A DNA stretch of 64,000 bases from Pseudogracilibacillus sp. (GTDB lineage Bacteria > Bacillota > Bacilli > Bacillales > Amphibacillaceae): NCBI GenBank assembly GCA_026169815.1, contig JAPFDT010000053.1:62001-126000 (forward strand), given 5' to 3'. How positions within the stretch are numbered: the first letter of the stretch is position 1; the number at the start of each line of letters is the position of its first letter. Both the position numbers and the translations under genes were made by a program. The notes beneath the pieces are model-generated. The model was given only the letters and a program-made list of their open reading frames with translations. It was not told where the DNA came from and did no database searches. Shown piece by piece: positions 38,997 through 49,634 of the stretch.

Positions 38997-39152
38997 AGGC
39001 TAAATTAAATTATTAAGGATGAAAGTTACTTCACAGTTTACGTTTATTGCGTTAGAAAAATCTTTCACGATTAGAGAAAAATTTAGTGAAATAATCTATG
39101 CAGGATGAGTCAAATATAATTATTTAATTGCATAGTCGAATACATTGAGAAG

Positions 39153-39196
39153 TTTTGTACGGAATAATTAATTACCATTTTTCGTACAAAATTTTT
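39153..39196 (+). terminator. Terminator-like hairpin upstream of yojF
   Basis: TTTTGTACG (39153-39161) and CGTACAAAA (39183-39191) pair and are followed by TTTTTG. It lies 60 bases before the yojF start codon, so it could be a leader attenuator or the end of an unseen transcript. Confidence 0.45.
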
Positions 39197-39254
39197 GACG
39201 TAAAAGTTGTTTGTTTGTAAGCTAAGAATAGGAATATGGAGGGAGATTTTTCTA

Positions 39255-39602
39255 ATGAAGCCAATTGAAAAAGTAAAAGTACAAGAAATGCTTGATGGAT
39301 TTACAGATAAACCAGTATATATACATTTAGAAACTACAAATGGAGCGTATGCTAGTCATTTTGATAATGTAGGGGTGAATGTAGGTGCATACATCCGAAA
39401 TGCACAGGTGACATTTACAAATGCAGTCATTAAAGGTGATATTAGCTATCGTGTTGGACTGAAAACAGAATTAGGTTGGATCTATGCAGAAGGTGTAACA
39501 GATTGGGAAATTTACCGTGATAAGGACTTATTACTTGCTGGTCATGATCTAGAAGGTAGATTAATGGTCGCATTACAAATTAGTGAACAACCGTTTAAAT
39601 AA
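39255..39602 (+). CDS. yojF: YojF family protein (DUF1806)
   Basis: A 115-residue protein of the YojF/DUF1806 family, found next to bshB2 in Bacillus, as here (22 bases apart). Conserved-looking stretches are YIHLETTNGAYASHF and GVNVGAYIRNAQV. No catalytic motif is evident; the function is unknown, presumably related to bacillithiol. ATG 39255 has GGAGGGAG 9 bases upstream, so the longer frame from 39207 is rejected. Confidence 0.88.
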   Translation: MKPIEKVKVQEMLDGFTDKPVYIHLETTNGAYASHFDNVGVNVGAYIRNAQVTFTNAVIKGDISYRVGLKTELGWIYAEGVTDWEIYRDKDLLLAGHDLEGRLMVALQISEQPFK

Positions 39603-39624
39603 ATCGATAAAGAAGGGGAATATT

Positions 39625-40302
39625 ATGGATAATCAAACACATGTCGTTATAGTATATCCGCATCCAGATGATGAATCATTTGGGGGAGCGGGAATTATTA
39701 AGAAGTTTAGACAAGAAGGTGTGCCAGTCACTTATTTATGTGGAACATTAGGTGAAATGGGACGTAACATGGGGACACCAACATTTGCAAACCGTGAAAC
39801 ATTAGCTGATATTCGTAAAGAAGAATTAAAAGATGCTTGTGAGTACTTAGATATTGACTATCAATATTTGGGATACCGAGATAAAACAATCGAATTTGAA
39901 AAGCAAGAAGAAGTAGCTAATCATATAAAAGAAGTTTTAGAAACATTACAACCTTCGTTAGTAGTGACTCATTATCCTGAACATGGCGTTCATCCAGATC
40001 ACAATGCATTAGGTGCAGCGACAATTGAAGCAGTACGTTTAATGGATAAAGCAGATAGACCTACTGTCTGGGCAAGTGCGATTACGAATGACTTTGAAAA
40101 AGTTCTTGGTGAACCGGATATTGTCTATTCAATTGAAGATGATTTTGAATATAAATTAAATGCGATTTTAAAACATAAATCACAAGCAGAAGGTATGTTT
40201 GAGAAAATGCAAGATACTTCAGGTGAACATCAAGTGTTTGTTGATGGTTTAAAAAATCGTCTCGGCAAAGAACGTTTTTTTACATGGAAATTTGAAGATT
40301 AA
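39625..40302 (+). CDS. bshB2: Bacillithiol biosynthesis deacetylase BshB2
   Basis: Zinc-dependent de-N-acetylase of the PIG-L/LmbE family, which removes acetate from GlcNAc-malate in bacillithiol synthesis. The metal-binding motif PHPDDESFGG (residues 11-20) and HPDH near residue 118 are present. Length 225. ATG 39625 is preceded by AAGGGGAA; a frame extending back to 39583 overlaps yojF and has no ribosome binding site. BshB2 is a partly redundant paralogue of BshB1. Confidence 0.93.
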   Translation: MDNQTHVVIVYPHPDDESFGGAGIIKKFRQEGVPVTYLCGTLGEMGRNMGTPTFANRETLADIRKEELKDACEYLDIDYQYLGYRDKTIEFEKQEEVANHIKEVLETLQPSLVVTHYPEHGVHPDHNALGAATIEAVRLMDKADRPTVWASAITNDFEKVLGEPDIVYSIEDDFEYKLNAILKHKSQAEGMFEKMQDTSGEHQVFVDGLKNRLGKERFFTWKFED

Positions 40303-40343
40303 TTAAAATAAACTAATTCACAACTCGAAGGGAAGAGTGTGGG

Positions 40344-40709
40344 ATGTTATTACGAAGATTTTTTAATTGGTTTACTTCGATATTTTTAAATGCGATTGCG
40401 TTAATGCTTGTATCATATTTATTTCAGTCTTTTTATATCGCTAATTTTAAGACTGCATTACTGGCAAGTATTGTATTATCGATTTTAAATATTTTTGTTA
40501 AACCATTTTTAATTTTATTTACTTTACCAATTACAGTTTTGACGCTAGGTTTTTTCATATTAGTACTTGATGCGATTATACTATTGATTAGTCAATCAGT
40601 TATTGGTGATACATTTGTAATTGATGGCTTTTTTGTAGCCTTTGTTGCTTCGATTATTATTTCGATTATTAGTGTCTTTTTACACAAAATTGTAGGCGAT
40701 GATAAATAA
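40344..40709 (+). CDS. yvlD: Phage holin family IV-like membrane protein YvlD
   Basis: A 121-residue protein made almost entirely of four membrane helices (about 10-30, 33-52, 55-78, 90-113), of the YvlD/phage_holin_4 family. Despite the family name it is a chromosomal gene that neighbours hprK in Bacillus. Function unknown; in B. subtilis yvlABCD is linked with cell-envelope stress. GAAGGGAAG precedes ATG 40344. Confidence 0.85.
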   Translation: MLLRRFFNWFTSIFLNAIALMLVSYLFQSFYIANFKTALLASIVLSILNIFVKPFLILFTLPITVLTLGFFILVLDAIILLISQSVIGDTFVIDGFFVAFVASIIISIISVFLHKIVGDDK

Positions 40710-40725
40710 ATAATGAGTATAAACT

Positions 40726-40760
40726 GAGAAAGAGGTATGTGATGACCTCTTTCTTTTTTG
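40726..40760 (+). terminator. Terminator of yvlD
   Basis: GAAAGAGGT (40728-40736) and ACCTCTTTC (40745-40753) form a 9-bp stem followed by six T. Confidence 0.9.
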
Positions 40761-40865
40761 TTTTGTAACGTTTTAATAGATAAATAATGGAATAAACGGT
40801 AAAATAATTGGTACGCAATAGACTACATTGAATCGTAATTTAGCTTTTCGTTGGGGGTATCCGAA

Positions 40866-41804
40866 ATGAAAATCGTTAGAACACAAGATTTACTAGATAA
40901 TTTTAATCTTACGTTAGTAGCAGGTGAAGATGGGATTCACCGTGAAATTGCTTCAAATGATATACATAGACCAGGTTTTGAAATGACCGGTTTTTTTGAA
41001 TATTACCCAAGGGAAAGAATTCAAATAATTGGTAGAACGGAAATGAATTATTTTCTAAAACTATCGCCTGAGGAACAAGCAGATCGAGCAGATCGTCTTT
41101 GTACTGATATAACTCCAGGTTTAGTAGTAACAAATTGGATGGATGTTCCGGACATCTTGATGAAAGCAGCCATTGAAGCAGGTGTTCCGATTTTAAAATC
41201 ACCGAGAACAACGAATAGAGTAATTGTTCGTATAAGTAATTATTTAGGCTCACAATATGCACCGACAACTGCTGTACACGGAGTTCTTGTTGATATTTAT
41301 GGTGTAGGGGTACTTATTATGGGACAAAGCGGTGTTGGTAAAAGTGAAACTGCCTTGGAACTCGTAAAACGTGGTCACCGGCTTGTCGCTGATGACAGTG
41401 TCGAGATTCGTCAAGAGGATTATGATACACTAATTGGTAATTCTCCGCCGTTAATTGAGCATTTATTAGAAATTCGTGGGTTAGGAATTCTAAATGTAAT
41501 GACATTGTTCGGGGCAGGAGCTGTCAAAGGTCATAAACGTATTTCCTATGTCGTTCAATTAGAGTTGTGGAATGATAAAAAACAATATGAACGACTAGGT
41601 ATTGAAGAGGATTCAATGAAAATTATGGATGTTACCGTACCTAAAGCAACCGTTCCAGTGCGTCCTGGTCGAAATTTAGCTGTAATTATTGAAGTAGCAG
41701 CGATGAACTTTCGTTTGCGAAGAATGGGTGTTAATGCGGCTGAGGAATTTTCTGATCAGTTAACGACAATGATTCAAGATACTGATAAAGACAAGGAAAT
41801 GTAG
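40866..41804 (+). CDS. hprK: HPr kinase/phosphorylase
   Basis: Phosphorylates or dephosphorylates Ser46 of HPr and Crh according to fructose-1,6-bisphosphate and phosphate, thereby controlling CcpA. Walker [10 protein letters not shown] (about 154-162), the second catalytic motif around [15 protein letters not shown] and the K/P signature region [15 protein letters not shown] are present. Length 312. ATG 40866 follows GGGGG by 8 bases; the TTG at 40851 overlaps that site. Its substrate Crh is also in this window (49289) and a cre site lies at 205. Confidence 0.97.
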   Translation: MKIVRTQDLLDNFNLTLVAGEDGIHREIASNDIHRPGFEMTGFFEYYPRERIQIIGRTEMNYFLKLSPEEQADRADRLCTDITPGLVVTNWMDVPDILMKAAIEAGVPILKSPRTTNRVIVRISNYLGSQYAPTTAVHGVLVDIYGVGVLIMGQSGVGKSETALELVKRGHRLVADDSVEIRQEDYDTLIGNSPPLIEHLLEIRGLGILNVMTLFGAGAVKGHKRISYVVQLELWNDKKQYERLGIEEDSMKIMDVTVPKATVPVRPGRNLAVIIEVAAMNFRLRRMGVNAAEEFSDQLTTMIQDTDKDKEM

Positions 41805-41840
41805 TAATAGATGATATTGGAAAGGTAGGAGGTCTTTGAT

Positions 41841-42686
41841 ATGGTATGTGAAGCAGAACAATTGAATAGAGTATTTTTTCAATTAGGACCAATCTCGGTT
41901 TATTGGTATGGTGTTATTATAGCGACTGGACTCTTTTTGGGGTTATATTTAGCGACAAAAGAGGCTGATCGTCTAGGTTTAAATAAAGATTTAATGGTTG
42001 ACTTAATCGTCTTTGCAACTCCAATTTCGATTATTTTCGCACGTATTTATTATGTGATTTTTGAGTGGGACATGTATCGTGGTGCCCCGTTGTGGAAAAT
42101 GATTGCTATTTGGGAAGGTGGAATTGCCATCCATGGCGCGCTCATTGGTGCAGTGTTAACAGCGATTGTTTTTGCTAAAATAAAAAAGGTACCTTTTTGG
42201 CAATTAGCTGACATAGCTGCTCCAAGTTTAATTTTAGGTCAAGCGATTGGTCGTTGGGGAAATTTCATGAACCAAGAAGCACATGGCGGATCGATGTCTG
42301 AAGCGGCGTATAATAATTTTCATCAATATTTACCAGATTTTATTATGAATCAAATGTGTATTGATGGTGTCATGTATTATCCGACGTTTTTATATGAATC
42401 GTTTTGGAATATTCTCGTATTTGTTTTATTAATATTATTACGAAAAAATAATCCGCTCCGTGGTGAAGTGTTTTTAAGTTACGTCATGTTCTATTCGGTT
42501 GGTCGTTTCTTTATCGAAGGGTTACGAACTGACAGTTTATATTTCGGACCGATTCGTCAAGCACAACTATTTTCAGTTGTTTTAATTGTGGGTGCGTTAG
42601 CATTTATTATCATTCGTCGTAAAATGAAGTTAGAAGAGTATCGTTATGACGGAAGAAAAGTTGACACAAGAAGGCGACGTAAGTGA
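41841..42686 (+). CDS. lgt: Prolipoprotein diacylglyceryl transferase
   Basis: Membrane enzyme that attaches diacylglycerol to the lipobox cysteine of prolipoproteins. Seven membrane helices, the YGVIIATG helix near the start, the signature [14 protein letters not shown] (about 136-149) and the [15 protein letters not shown] motif near the end. Length 281. The stop overlaps the yvoD start (GTGA), so the two are coupled. Substrates in this window would include the PBP, CccB and Sco lipoproteins. Confidence 0.96.
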   Translation: MVCEAEQLNRVFFQLGPISVYWYGVIIATGLFLGLYLATKEADRLGLNKDLMVDLIVFATPISIIFARIYYVIFEWDMYRGAPLWKMIAIWEGGIAIHGALIGAVLTAIVFAKIKKVPFWQLADIAAPSLILGQAIGRWGNFMNQEAHGGSMSEAAYNNFHQYLPDFIMNQMCIDGVMYYPTFLYESFWNILVFVLLILLRKNNPLRGEVFLSYVMFYSVGRFFIEGLRTDSLYFGPIRQAQLFSVVLIVGALAFIIIRRKMKLEEYRYDGRKVDTRRRRK

Positions 42687-43627
42687 GACAAATTATTTTA
42701 CGTGGATTAAGAGAAGGAGTTAATGTATCGTGGACGCTTGGTAAAATTGTTTTTCCTGTAACGATACTTGTGACCATTTTACGTTATACTCCAGTTCTGC
42801 CTTGGATTATGGACTTTTTAACTCCGTTAATGAAGTTGATTGGTTTACCTGGTGAAGCGGCAATGCCACTTGTTTTAGGTAATGCATTAAATTTGTATGC
42901 AGGAATAGGTGCGATTGTCTCGTTCGATTTTACAGTAAAAGAAGTATTTATATTAGCAATGATGTTGTCGTTTTCGCATAATTTATTTATTGAATCAAGT
43001 GTGGCGGCTAAGGTTGGGGTTAATTGGTGGTTTATTTCAGGTTTACGTCTGACGTTAGCGTTCGTGTCAGCTTTTATTATTAATCTCGTTTGGCCTGGTG
43101 GGTCAGAACTTGCACAATATGGTTTTATCGGTGGATCTGAAGTAGAATTGACGACATGGACGGCGATTTTTTTACATGGATTAAAGACGGCTATAATCGC
43201 AGTATTACAATTATCGGCTGTTATTTTTCCGTTAATGATTTTTATGCAGTTTATGCGTGATGCAGGCTGGCTTGATTCATTGTCAAGGGTGTTTGCGCCT
43301 TTTACACGATTTTTAGGTATGAAAGAAAATACATCATTTACGTTAGTAACAGGGCTGACGATTGGATTAGCTTTTGGAGCTGGTGTGATGATTCAAGCAG
43401 TACAAGAAGATGGTGTGTCACGGAGAGATATGGTGCTTGCCTTAATCTTCCTTGTTACATGCCATGCGGTAATTGAGGATACGGTTATATTTATCCCACT
43501 CGGTATTCCCGTATGGCCCTTGTTATTGATTCGTTTTATTATGGCAGTTATCATTACAATTGGTGTAGCGTATGTTTGGAAAAAAGCAGATAATAGAAGG
43601 AGAAGAAGGATAGAATATGAATATTGA
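42683..43627 (+). CDS. yvoD: Nucleoside-recognition (Gate) domain membrane protein YvoD
   Basis: A 314-residue polytopic protein with two Gate-type segments, similar to the SpoIIIJ-independent spore maturation proteins and nucleoside permease gates. Key stretch [21 protein letters not shown] 42683 overlaps the lgt stop by four bases, which decides the start. Its end overlaps ppaX by 11 bases. Function unknown; the hprK-lgt-yvoD-ppaX-yvoF order is conserved in Bacillus. Confidence 0.85.
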   Translation: MRQIILRGLREGVNVSWTLGKIVFPVTILVTILRYTPVLPWIMDFLTPLMKLIGLPGEAAMPLVLGNALNLYAGIGAIVSFDFTVKEVFILAMMLSFSHNLFIESSVAAKVGVNWWFISGLRLTLAFVSAFIINLVWPGGSELAQYGFIGGSEVELTTWTAIFLHGLKTAIIAVLQLSAVIFPLMIFMQFMRDAGWLDSLSRVFAPFTRFLGMKENTSFTLVTGLTIGLAFGAGVMIQAVQEDGVSRRDMVLALIFLVTCHAVIEDTVIFIPLGIPVWPLLLIRFIMAVIITIGVAYVWKKADNRRRRRIEYEY

Positions 43628-44252
43628 TACAATTTTATTTGATATGGATGGGACATTAATTGATACAAACAAGTTAATTCATGAGTCGTTTGTGCATACT
43701 TTTAATCATTATGGACTTGCTTTTACAGATGAGGAAATTTTAACTTTTAATGGACCTCCTTTGATTGAAACGTTTACGAACATCAATCCTGAGTTAGCCC
43801 ATAATATGATTGAAACGTATCGTGAGCACAATATAGCTAATCATGATGCATTTGTAAAAGTATTTCCAACTGTAATTGAAACGTTAGAACGTTTAAAAGA
43901 AGAAAATATTAAAATGGCAGTTGTTTCTGCAAAAATGCGTCCAGGTGTTGAACTTGGGTTAGAAATGACGAATATTCGTCAATATTTTGACACGATTGTA
44001 TCAGTAGATGATGTGACACAACCAAAGCCACATCCAGAACCTGTATTAAAAGCGATGCATGAGTTAGGTGGACAGAAAGAATCGTCATTAATGATCGGGG
44101 ATAATTCGCACGATATTGAGTCAGGTAATAATGCAGGTGTGAAAACAGTTGGTGTTAAATGGTCAGCTAAAGGAGAAGATTTTTTAAAGCAGTTTGAGCC
44201 AACATACATGATTGATGAAATGCACGATTTATTAAAAATTGTAGGAGTGTAA
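43617..44252 (+). CDS. ppaX: Pyrophosphatase PpaX (HAD family)
   Basis: Hydrolyses the pyrophosphate released by HprK when it dephosphorylates HPr-Ser-P. HAD motif I FDMDGTLIDTN (residues 8-18), motif II VVSAK, motif III lysine in QPKPHPEP, and motif IV MIGDNSHDIESG are all present. Length 211. The start overlaps yvoD and the ribosome binding site GAAGGAGAAGAAGG is strong. HprK is three genes upstream, matching the role. Confidence 0.93.
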   Translation: MNIDTILFDMDGTLIDTNKLIHESFVHTFNHYGLAFTDEEILTFNGPPLIETFTNINPELAHNMIETYREHNIANHDAFVKVFPTVIETLERLKEENIKMAVVSAKMRPGVELGLEMTNIRQYFDTIVSVDDVTQPKPHPEPVLKAMHELGGQKESSLMIGDNSHDIESGNNAGVKTVGVKWSAKGEDFLKQFEPTYMIDEMHDLLKIVGV

Positions 44253-44255
44253 ACG

Positions 44256-44768
44256 ATGCGTAAAACGACAAGGTATCCTGTAAAAGATGCAAATTCATTA
44301 TGGCGAATCTATCGTACTGTGCCATTTCTAAAAGTGATGAAAAATTTTATCGTCATTCAATTGGCACGCTATACGCCTTTTTTACAGGTGAAAAATTGGT
44401 TATACCGGACGTTTTTACGCATGGAAGTAGGTAAACAGACATCATTTGCCTTGATGGTTATGCCAGATACGATGTTTCCTGAGTTAATCAAAGTAGGCGA
44501 CAATAGTATTATCGGTTATAATACAACGATTTTAGCGCACGAATATTTAATTGAAGAGTATCGGCTTGGTGAAGTTCGCATTGGTAGTAATGTGTTAATT
44601 GGAGCGAATACAACGATTTTACCTGGTGTGACCATAGGTGATGGTGCTATTGTTTCGGCAGCGTCGTTAATTAATAAAGATGTTCCAGCCGGCGCTTTTG
44701 TTGGTGGCAATCCTGCAAAAGTTATTTACACGAAAGAAGAAATGGAAGCTAGACTAGCGAAAAAATGA
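44256..44768 (+). CDS. yvoF: Hexapeptide-repeat acyltransferase YvoF
   Basis: A 170-residue left-handed beta-helix acetyltransferase-like protein. Hexapeptide repeats run from about residue 80 to 155 ([49 protein letters not shown]). The N-terminal 60 residues are basic and helical. Substrate unknown. It is separated from ppaX by 3 bases and closes the operon with a terminator. Confidence 0.87.
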   Translation: MRKTTRYPVKDANSLWRIYRTVPFLKVMKNFIVIQLARYTPFLQVKNWLYRTFLRMEVGKQTSFALMVMPDTMFPELIKVGDNSIIGYNTTILAHEYLIEEYRLGEVRIGSNVLIGANTTILPGVTIGDGAIVSAASLINKDVPAGAFVGGNPAKVIYTKEEMEARLAKK

Positions 44769-44772
44769 TAGG

Positions 44773-44802
44773 AAGTCACTCCTAAATTCGAGTGGCTTTT
44801 TC
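44773..44802 (+). terminator. Terminator of the hprK-yvoF operon
   Basis: AAGTCACTC and GAGTGGCTT pair (one G-T) with an 8-base loop and are followed by T's. Confidence 0.8.
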
Positions 44803-44988
44803 TATGGTTAAGAAGAGTAAATTGACATAGAAAGTCAAGGTAAAAGGCTTATGTAGTAACGTTTCTTGAGATTGTTCAGTTGTGAGCATATTAATAGACT
44901 AGAGGGGGTATTATCTTATAAGCTAGATATATCAAAGAAGCTAATAAAGATAAAAATAAAAACAGATAACTTTGGAAGGAAGATGTAA

Positions 44989-45924
<936 letters not shown>

Positions 45925-45989
45925 AAAAGTTATCATTATTTAATCATTTTGTTATGGATTAGTAACGTTTATTATGTATAATATAATAA

Positions 45990-46057
45990 TAACTAATTGA
46001 CCCCCTTTAATTGATTAGTTACTAGCGCAGGATATTATTTATCCTGTGCTTTTTTTT
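45990..46057 (+). terminator. Two successive hairpins downstream of trxB
   Basis: The first, TAACTAAT/ATTAGTTA (45990-46021), has loop GACCCCC-rich. The second, GCGCAGGATA/TATCCTGTGC (46025-46049), is followed by eight T and is a standard terminator. They could also be alternative forms of one structure. Confidence 0.8.
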
Positions 46058-46091
46058 GAGAAAAAATGAAGTTGTTGATATGAGCGAGTCT

Positions 46092-46213
46092 GTGCTAAAT
46101 TCGAGCGAGGACGTCAGAAAACGCGCGAAGAAGTGCTAAATCCGAGCGAGGGCATCTTAAAACGCGCGAAGAAGTGCTAAATCCGAGCGAAGACGTTTGA
46201 AAACGCGCAAGAA
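46092..46213. repeat. Tandem repeat, three units of 41 bp
   Basis: Units starting GTGCTAAATYCGAGCGARG begin at 46092, 46133 and 46174. Each also contains AAAACGCGCGAAGAA; the last unit has lost one base there. GC-richer than its surroundings. A partial copy (GAGCGAGTCT) precedes it. No coding frame. Lies between trxB terminator and rapZ. Confidence 0.92.
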
Positions 46214-46375
46214 GGATCTGAATTCGTTCCAACATTTCACATTCTAATGTACAATCTATAGTGACTACTTCCCTTTATGTCTATGAATAGGTATAATTAT
46301 AAGAAGGACTCTTATTATTTAGTTGTTTTATATGAATATGTAGCGATCGTTATTCATTTTTAGGGGGAATAAAAA

Positions 46376-47254
46376 GTGAAACAATCTGAAACGAAATTGA
46401 TTATTATAACAGGTATGTCAGGTGCAGGGAAAACTGTTGCTGTACAAAGTTTTGAAGATATGGGTTTTTATTGTGTAGATAATTTACCACCAACTTTGAT
46501 TCCAAAGTTTATTGAACTTATGAAAGATGCTTCTAATACGATTCGTCGTGTCGCATTAGTAATTGATTTACGTAGTCGTGAATTTTTTGATGCATTATAT
46601 GAGGCGTTGGATACGATCGAACGAGAAGATTGGTTAGAAGAACATATCATATTCTTCGATGCTAGAGATGAAGTGTTAGTAACGCGTTATAAAGAAACAC
46701 GTCGTGGTCATCCACTAGAAGTAGGTGGCTTACCGTTAACAGGCATTCAGAAAGAACGAGCCATTTTAGAGGAACTCCGTGGTAGAGCACAGAAGATTAT
46801 TGATACATCGGAATTAGCACCGAAGAAATTGCGTGAAAAGATTCATGAGTTTTATTCAGCTGAAGGAGAAAAAGTGTTTACAGTGAATTTCGTTTCATTT
46901 GGTTTTAAATATGGCATTCCAATTGATGCTGATTTAATGTTTGATGTACGCTTTTTACCGAATCCATTTTATATTGAACATATGCGCCCACTTACAGGAT
47001 TGGATAAAGAAGTAGCTGATTATGTATTTAAGTGGCCGACGACAGAAACATTTAATGAAAAATTATTTGATATGTTACAATTTTTAATCCCACAATATAA
47101 AAAAGAAGGTAAATCACAACTCGTTGTTGCGATTGGATGTACTGGTGGACAGCATCGCTCCGTTGCGTTAACTGAGTATTTTACAAAAGAATTAGCAGAT
47201 TACCATGCAGTACGAAAATCTCATCGTGATATCGAGAAAAGAAAGGCCCGTTAA
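46376..47254 (+). CDS. rapZ: RNase adapter / nucleotide-binding protein RapZ (YvcJ)
   Basis: P-loop protein of 292 residues with Walker [12 protein letters not shown] (about 13-23) and the conserved C-terminal [10 protein letters not shown] (about 251-260). In E. coli RapZ guides RNase E on the GlmZ sRNA; in B. subtilis the orthologue YvcJ affects competence and its biochemical role is less clear. Start GTG 46376 follows AGGGGGAAT. rapZ-yvcK-whiA-crh order is conserved in Bacillus. Confidence 0.93.
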   Translation: MKQSETKLIIITGMSGAGKTVAVQSFEDMGFYCVDNLPPTLIPKFIELMKDASNTIRRVALVIDLRSREFFDALYEALDTIEREDWLEEHIIFFDARDEVLVTRYKETRRGHPLEVGGLPLTGIQKERAILEELRGRAQKIIDTSELAPKKLREKIHEFYSAEGEKVFTVNFVSFGFKYGIPIDADLMFDVRFLPNPFYIEHMRPLTGLDKEVADYVFKWPTTETFNEKLFDMLQFLIPQYKKEGKSQLVVAIGCTGGQHRSVALTEYFTKELADYHAVRKSHRDIEKRKAR

Positions 47255-47255
47255 T

Positions 47256-48233
47256 ATGGCTTACGAGATGCAACCAAAAGTAGTCGTATTAGGTGGCGGA
47301 ACAGGAATGCCTATCATGTTAGAAGGGTTGAAAGCTTTACCTGTTGAATTATCAACAATTGTTACAGTAGCTGATGATGGTGGGAGTACAGGACAAATCC
47401 GAGAAGAGATGGAAATACCTGCCCCAGGTGATATCCGTAATGTGATTGCTACTTTAGCACAAGTGGATACAGAACTAAAAGAATTATTTCAACATCGTTT
47501 TAGTAGTGGAAGTTCATTACCAGGTCATTCAGTTGGCAACTTAGTATTAGCAGCAATGAATTCAGTTACAGGGGATTTTTATCAAGCTGTGAAACAAGTA
47601 TCTGCATTGTTTCGGGTAGATGGAAATATTTACCCAATTTCAAACGGATCGATTGTGTTACATGCTGAACTAGATGATGGCACGATTGTGTCAGGAGAAT
47701 CGAATATTCCAGTTAAAAATAAAAAAATTGAACGAGTATTTTTAACACCAGAAACAATTGAGCCTTTACCGGAAGTAGTTAATGCGATTATGGATGCAGA
47801 TATTATCGTTATTTCACCTGGAAGTTTATATACGAGTATTTTAGCTAATTTAATTGTGAGCGGTGTTCAAGAAGCGTTACAAAAAACAGCTGCAAAAGTA
47901 GTATATGTGTGTAATATTATGACGCAAAAAGGTGAAACGAATGATTATACTGTTGTAGATCATATTGAAGCACTTGTATCACATATTGGTTATGAAGTCG
48001 TTGATACTGTAATTGTCCATAATAAACCTATTTCTAAAGAAATGTTATCTCGATATAAAGAGGAAGATTCTATTCCAGTTATTTATGATCGTGATAGACT
48101 GTTAACATATGATTTAGAAGTAATTGAAGCTGATATTTTAGATGATTCACAGGAAATGATACGTCATAATACGACGGTATTAGCTGATATTTTATATAAG
48201 CTTGCTGTAAAGGAAAAAGAAAAGGATGAGTAA
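47256..48233 (+). CDS. yvcK: Gluconeogenesis factor YvcK (CofD-like)
   Basis: A 325-residue CofD/YvcK family protein that binds UDP-sugars and is needed for cell shape on gluconeogenic carbon. The nucleotide loop VVVLGGGTGMPIML (about 9-22) and the ADDGGSTGQIRE motif (about 43-54) are present. ATG 47256 is one base past rapZ's stop codon; extending to 47205 would overlap rapZ and has no ribosome binding site. Confidence 0.93.
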   Translation: MAYEMQPKVVVLGGGTGMPIMLEGLKALPVELSTIVTVADDGGSTGQIREEMEIPAPGDIRNVIATLAQVDTELKELFQHRFSSGSSLPGHSVGNLVLAAMNSVTGDFYQAVKQVSALFRVDGNIYPISNGSIVLHAELDDGTIVSGESNIPVKNKKIERVFLTPETIEPLPEVVNAIMDADIIVISPGSLYTSILANLIVSGVQEALQKTAAKVVYVCNIMTQKGETNDYTVVDHIEALVSHIGYEVVDTVIVHNKPISKEMLSRYKEEDSIPVIYDRDRLLTYDLEVIEADILDDSQEMIRHNTTVLADILYKLAVKEKEKDE

Positions 48234-48236
48234 AAG

Positions 48237-49178
48237 GTGTCATTTACATCTGAAATTAAAAATGAATTAATTCAAATAAAAGGACAAGATTGTTGTTTCA
48301 AAGCAGAATTAGCTGCTGTCATTCGCATGAATGGAGTTATTTCAACGATTAATCCATATACGATGTTAGATGTGCAAACAGAAAGTGCAGCGATAGCACG
48401 TAGGATTTTTACAATTTTAAAAAAGATATTTACTGGACCTGTTGAATTACTCGTTCGAAAAAAGATGAAATTAAAAAAGAATAATATTTACATCGTACGA
48501 ATTAAAAAAGGTGTCGACACGTTATTACAATCTTTAGAAATTGAGTATGATTCAGATGCTTTTGAACCGTCCGACTTAGCGACAACTTTAACAAAAAGCT
48601 GTTGCCAACGAGCATATCTACGTGGGGCGTTTATTGCGCGAGGATCGATTAATAATCCAGAAACATCGTCATACCATTTAGAAATTTTTAATTTAGATCC
48701 TGATCATAATCATGAGTTGTATCAATTATTAAATCAATACGATTTAAATGCACGTGAATTTCAGCGTCGGAATGGCTATATAATTTATATAAAAGAAGCG
48801 GAAAAAATCACAGAATTTTTACGTGTTATTGGAGCAAGTAATGCATTATTTAAATTTGAAGACGTTCGAATTGTCCGGGATATGCGTAATTCAGTTAACC
48901 GAATTGTCAATTGCGAAACAGCAAATTTAAATAAAACGATTAGTGCTTCAGTGCGCCAAGTTGAAGGAATTAAATATATTAAATCAACTGTTGGTTTAGA
49001 TGTTTTGCCAGTTCGTTTAAGGGAGATAGCAGAAGTACGTTTAGCACATCCTGAAGTAACATTGAAAGAATTAGGAGAATTAGTCCCATCAGGTAAATTA
49101 TCTAAATCTGGTGTAAATCATCGTTTACGAAAAATTGGCGAAGCTGTTGATAAACTGAGAGCAAATGGTGAAGTGTAA
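48237..49178 (+). CDS. whiA: DNA-binding protein WhiA
   Basis: A 313-residue WhiA: LAGLIDADG-homing-endonuclease-like N-terminal domain (about 20-190; [28 protein letters not shown]) and C-terminal helix-turn-helix (about 220-305; [26 protein letters not shown]). In Bacillus it promotes Z-ring formation and chromosome segregation. GTG 48237 starts 4 bases after yvcK, with AAGGATGAG as ribosome binding site. Confidence 0.94.
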   Translation: MSFTSEIKNELIQIKGQDCCFKAELAAVIRMNGVISTINPYTMLDVQTESAAIARRIFTILKKIFTGPVELLVRKKMKLKKNNIYIVRIKKGVDTLLQSLEIEYDSDAFEPSDLATTLTKSCCQRAYLRGAFIARGSINNPETSSYHLEIFNLDPDHNHELYQLLNQYDLNAREFQRRNGYIIYIKEAEKITEFLRVIGASNALFKFEDVRIVRDMRNSVNRIVNCETANLNKTISASVRQVEGIKYIKSTVGLDVLPVRLREIAEVRLAHPEVTLKELGELVPSGKLSKSGVNHRLRKIGEAVDKLRANGEV

Positions 49179-49288
49179 ACAAATGAATTAAGTTTATTTT
49201 CGTATGATAAAATGATATAATAACGTTAATTTCTGAAAAAAATACTAATTATAATCGAACTAGAAGATCTAGAAAGGATGTCAGATTA

Positions 49289-49546
49289 TTGATAAAAAAA
49301 TCAGTAGAAGTTTTATTAGAATCGGGATTACAAGCTAGACCAGCGGCACAATTTGTTCAAGAGGCAAATCGTTTTTCAGCTGAGTTATTTTTGGAAAAGG
49401 ATGGCAAACAAATTAACGCAAAAAGTATTATGGGATTAATGACATTTGCTTTAGCAAAAGGGGAAGAAGTAACTCTCATTGCAGATGGTGTTGATGAAGA
49501 AGAAGCTGTAGAAGCACTTGTTAATTTTATGACAGATAAACAATAA
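49289..49546 (+). CDS. crh: Catabolite repression HPr-like protein Crh
   Basis: An 85-residue HPr paralogue. The active-site His15 of HPr is replaced by Gln in SGLQARPAA, so it cannot work in sugar transport, but the regulatory serine is retained in KSIMGLM. HprK phosphorylates that serine, and Crh-Ser-P is a co-repressor of CcpA. TTG 49289 has AAAGGATG upstream. HprK (40866) and a cre site (205) are in this same window. Confidence 0.95.
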   Translation: MIKKSVEVLLESGLQARPAAQFVQEANRFSAELFLEKDGKQINAKSIMGLMTFALAKGEEVTLIADGVDEEEAVEALVNFMTDKQ

Positions 49547-49557
49547 ATAATATGTAA

Positions 49558-49583
49558 CTTGTTTTCTTATATAAGAGAACAAG
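49558..49583 (+). terminator. Palindromic hairpin after crh
   Basis: CTTGTTTTCTTAT and ATAAGAGAACAAG are complementary (one G-T) with practically no loop. Only CTTTACT follows, so termination may be weak. Confidence 0.45.
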
Positions 49584-49634
49584 CTTTACTATGATTAACA
49601 GAATTTTGCCAAAAATTAATAAAGGGGATAGTGC

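Noticed and set aside
40344-40709. Prophage holin
   Set aside because: The family name includes phage holin, but there are no other phage genes and the locus beside hprK is the conserved chromosomal yvlD position.
45990-46057. Riboswitch or T-box leader
   Set aside because: No conserved T-box or riboswitch core is visible; the hairpins directly follow trxB and end in a T-run, so they fit termination.
46092-46213. CRISPR array
   Set aside because: Units are contiguous 41-bp copies with no spacers, and no cas genes are near.
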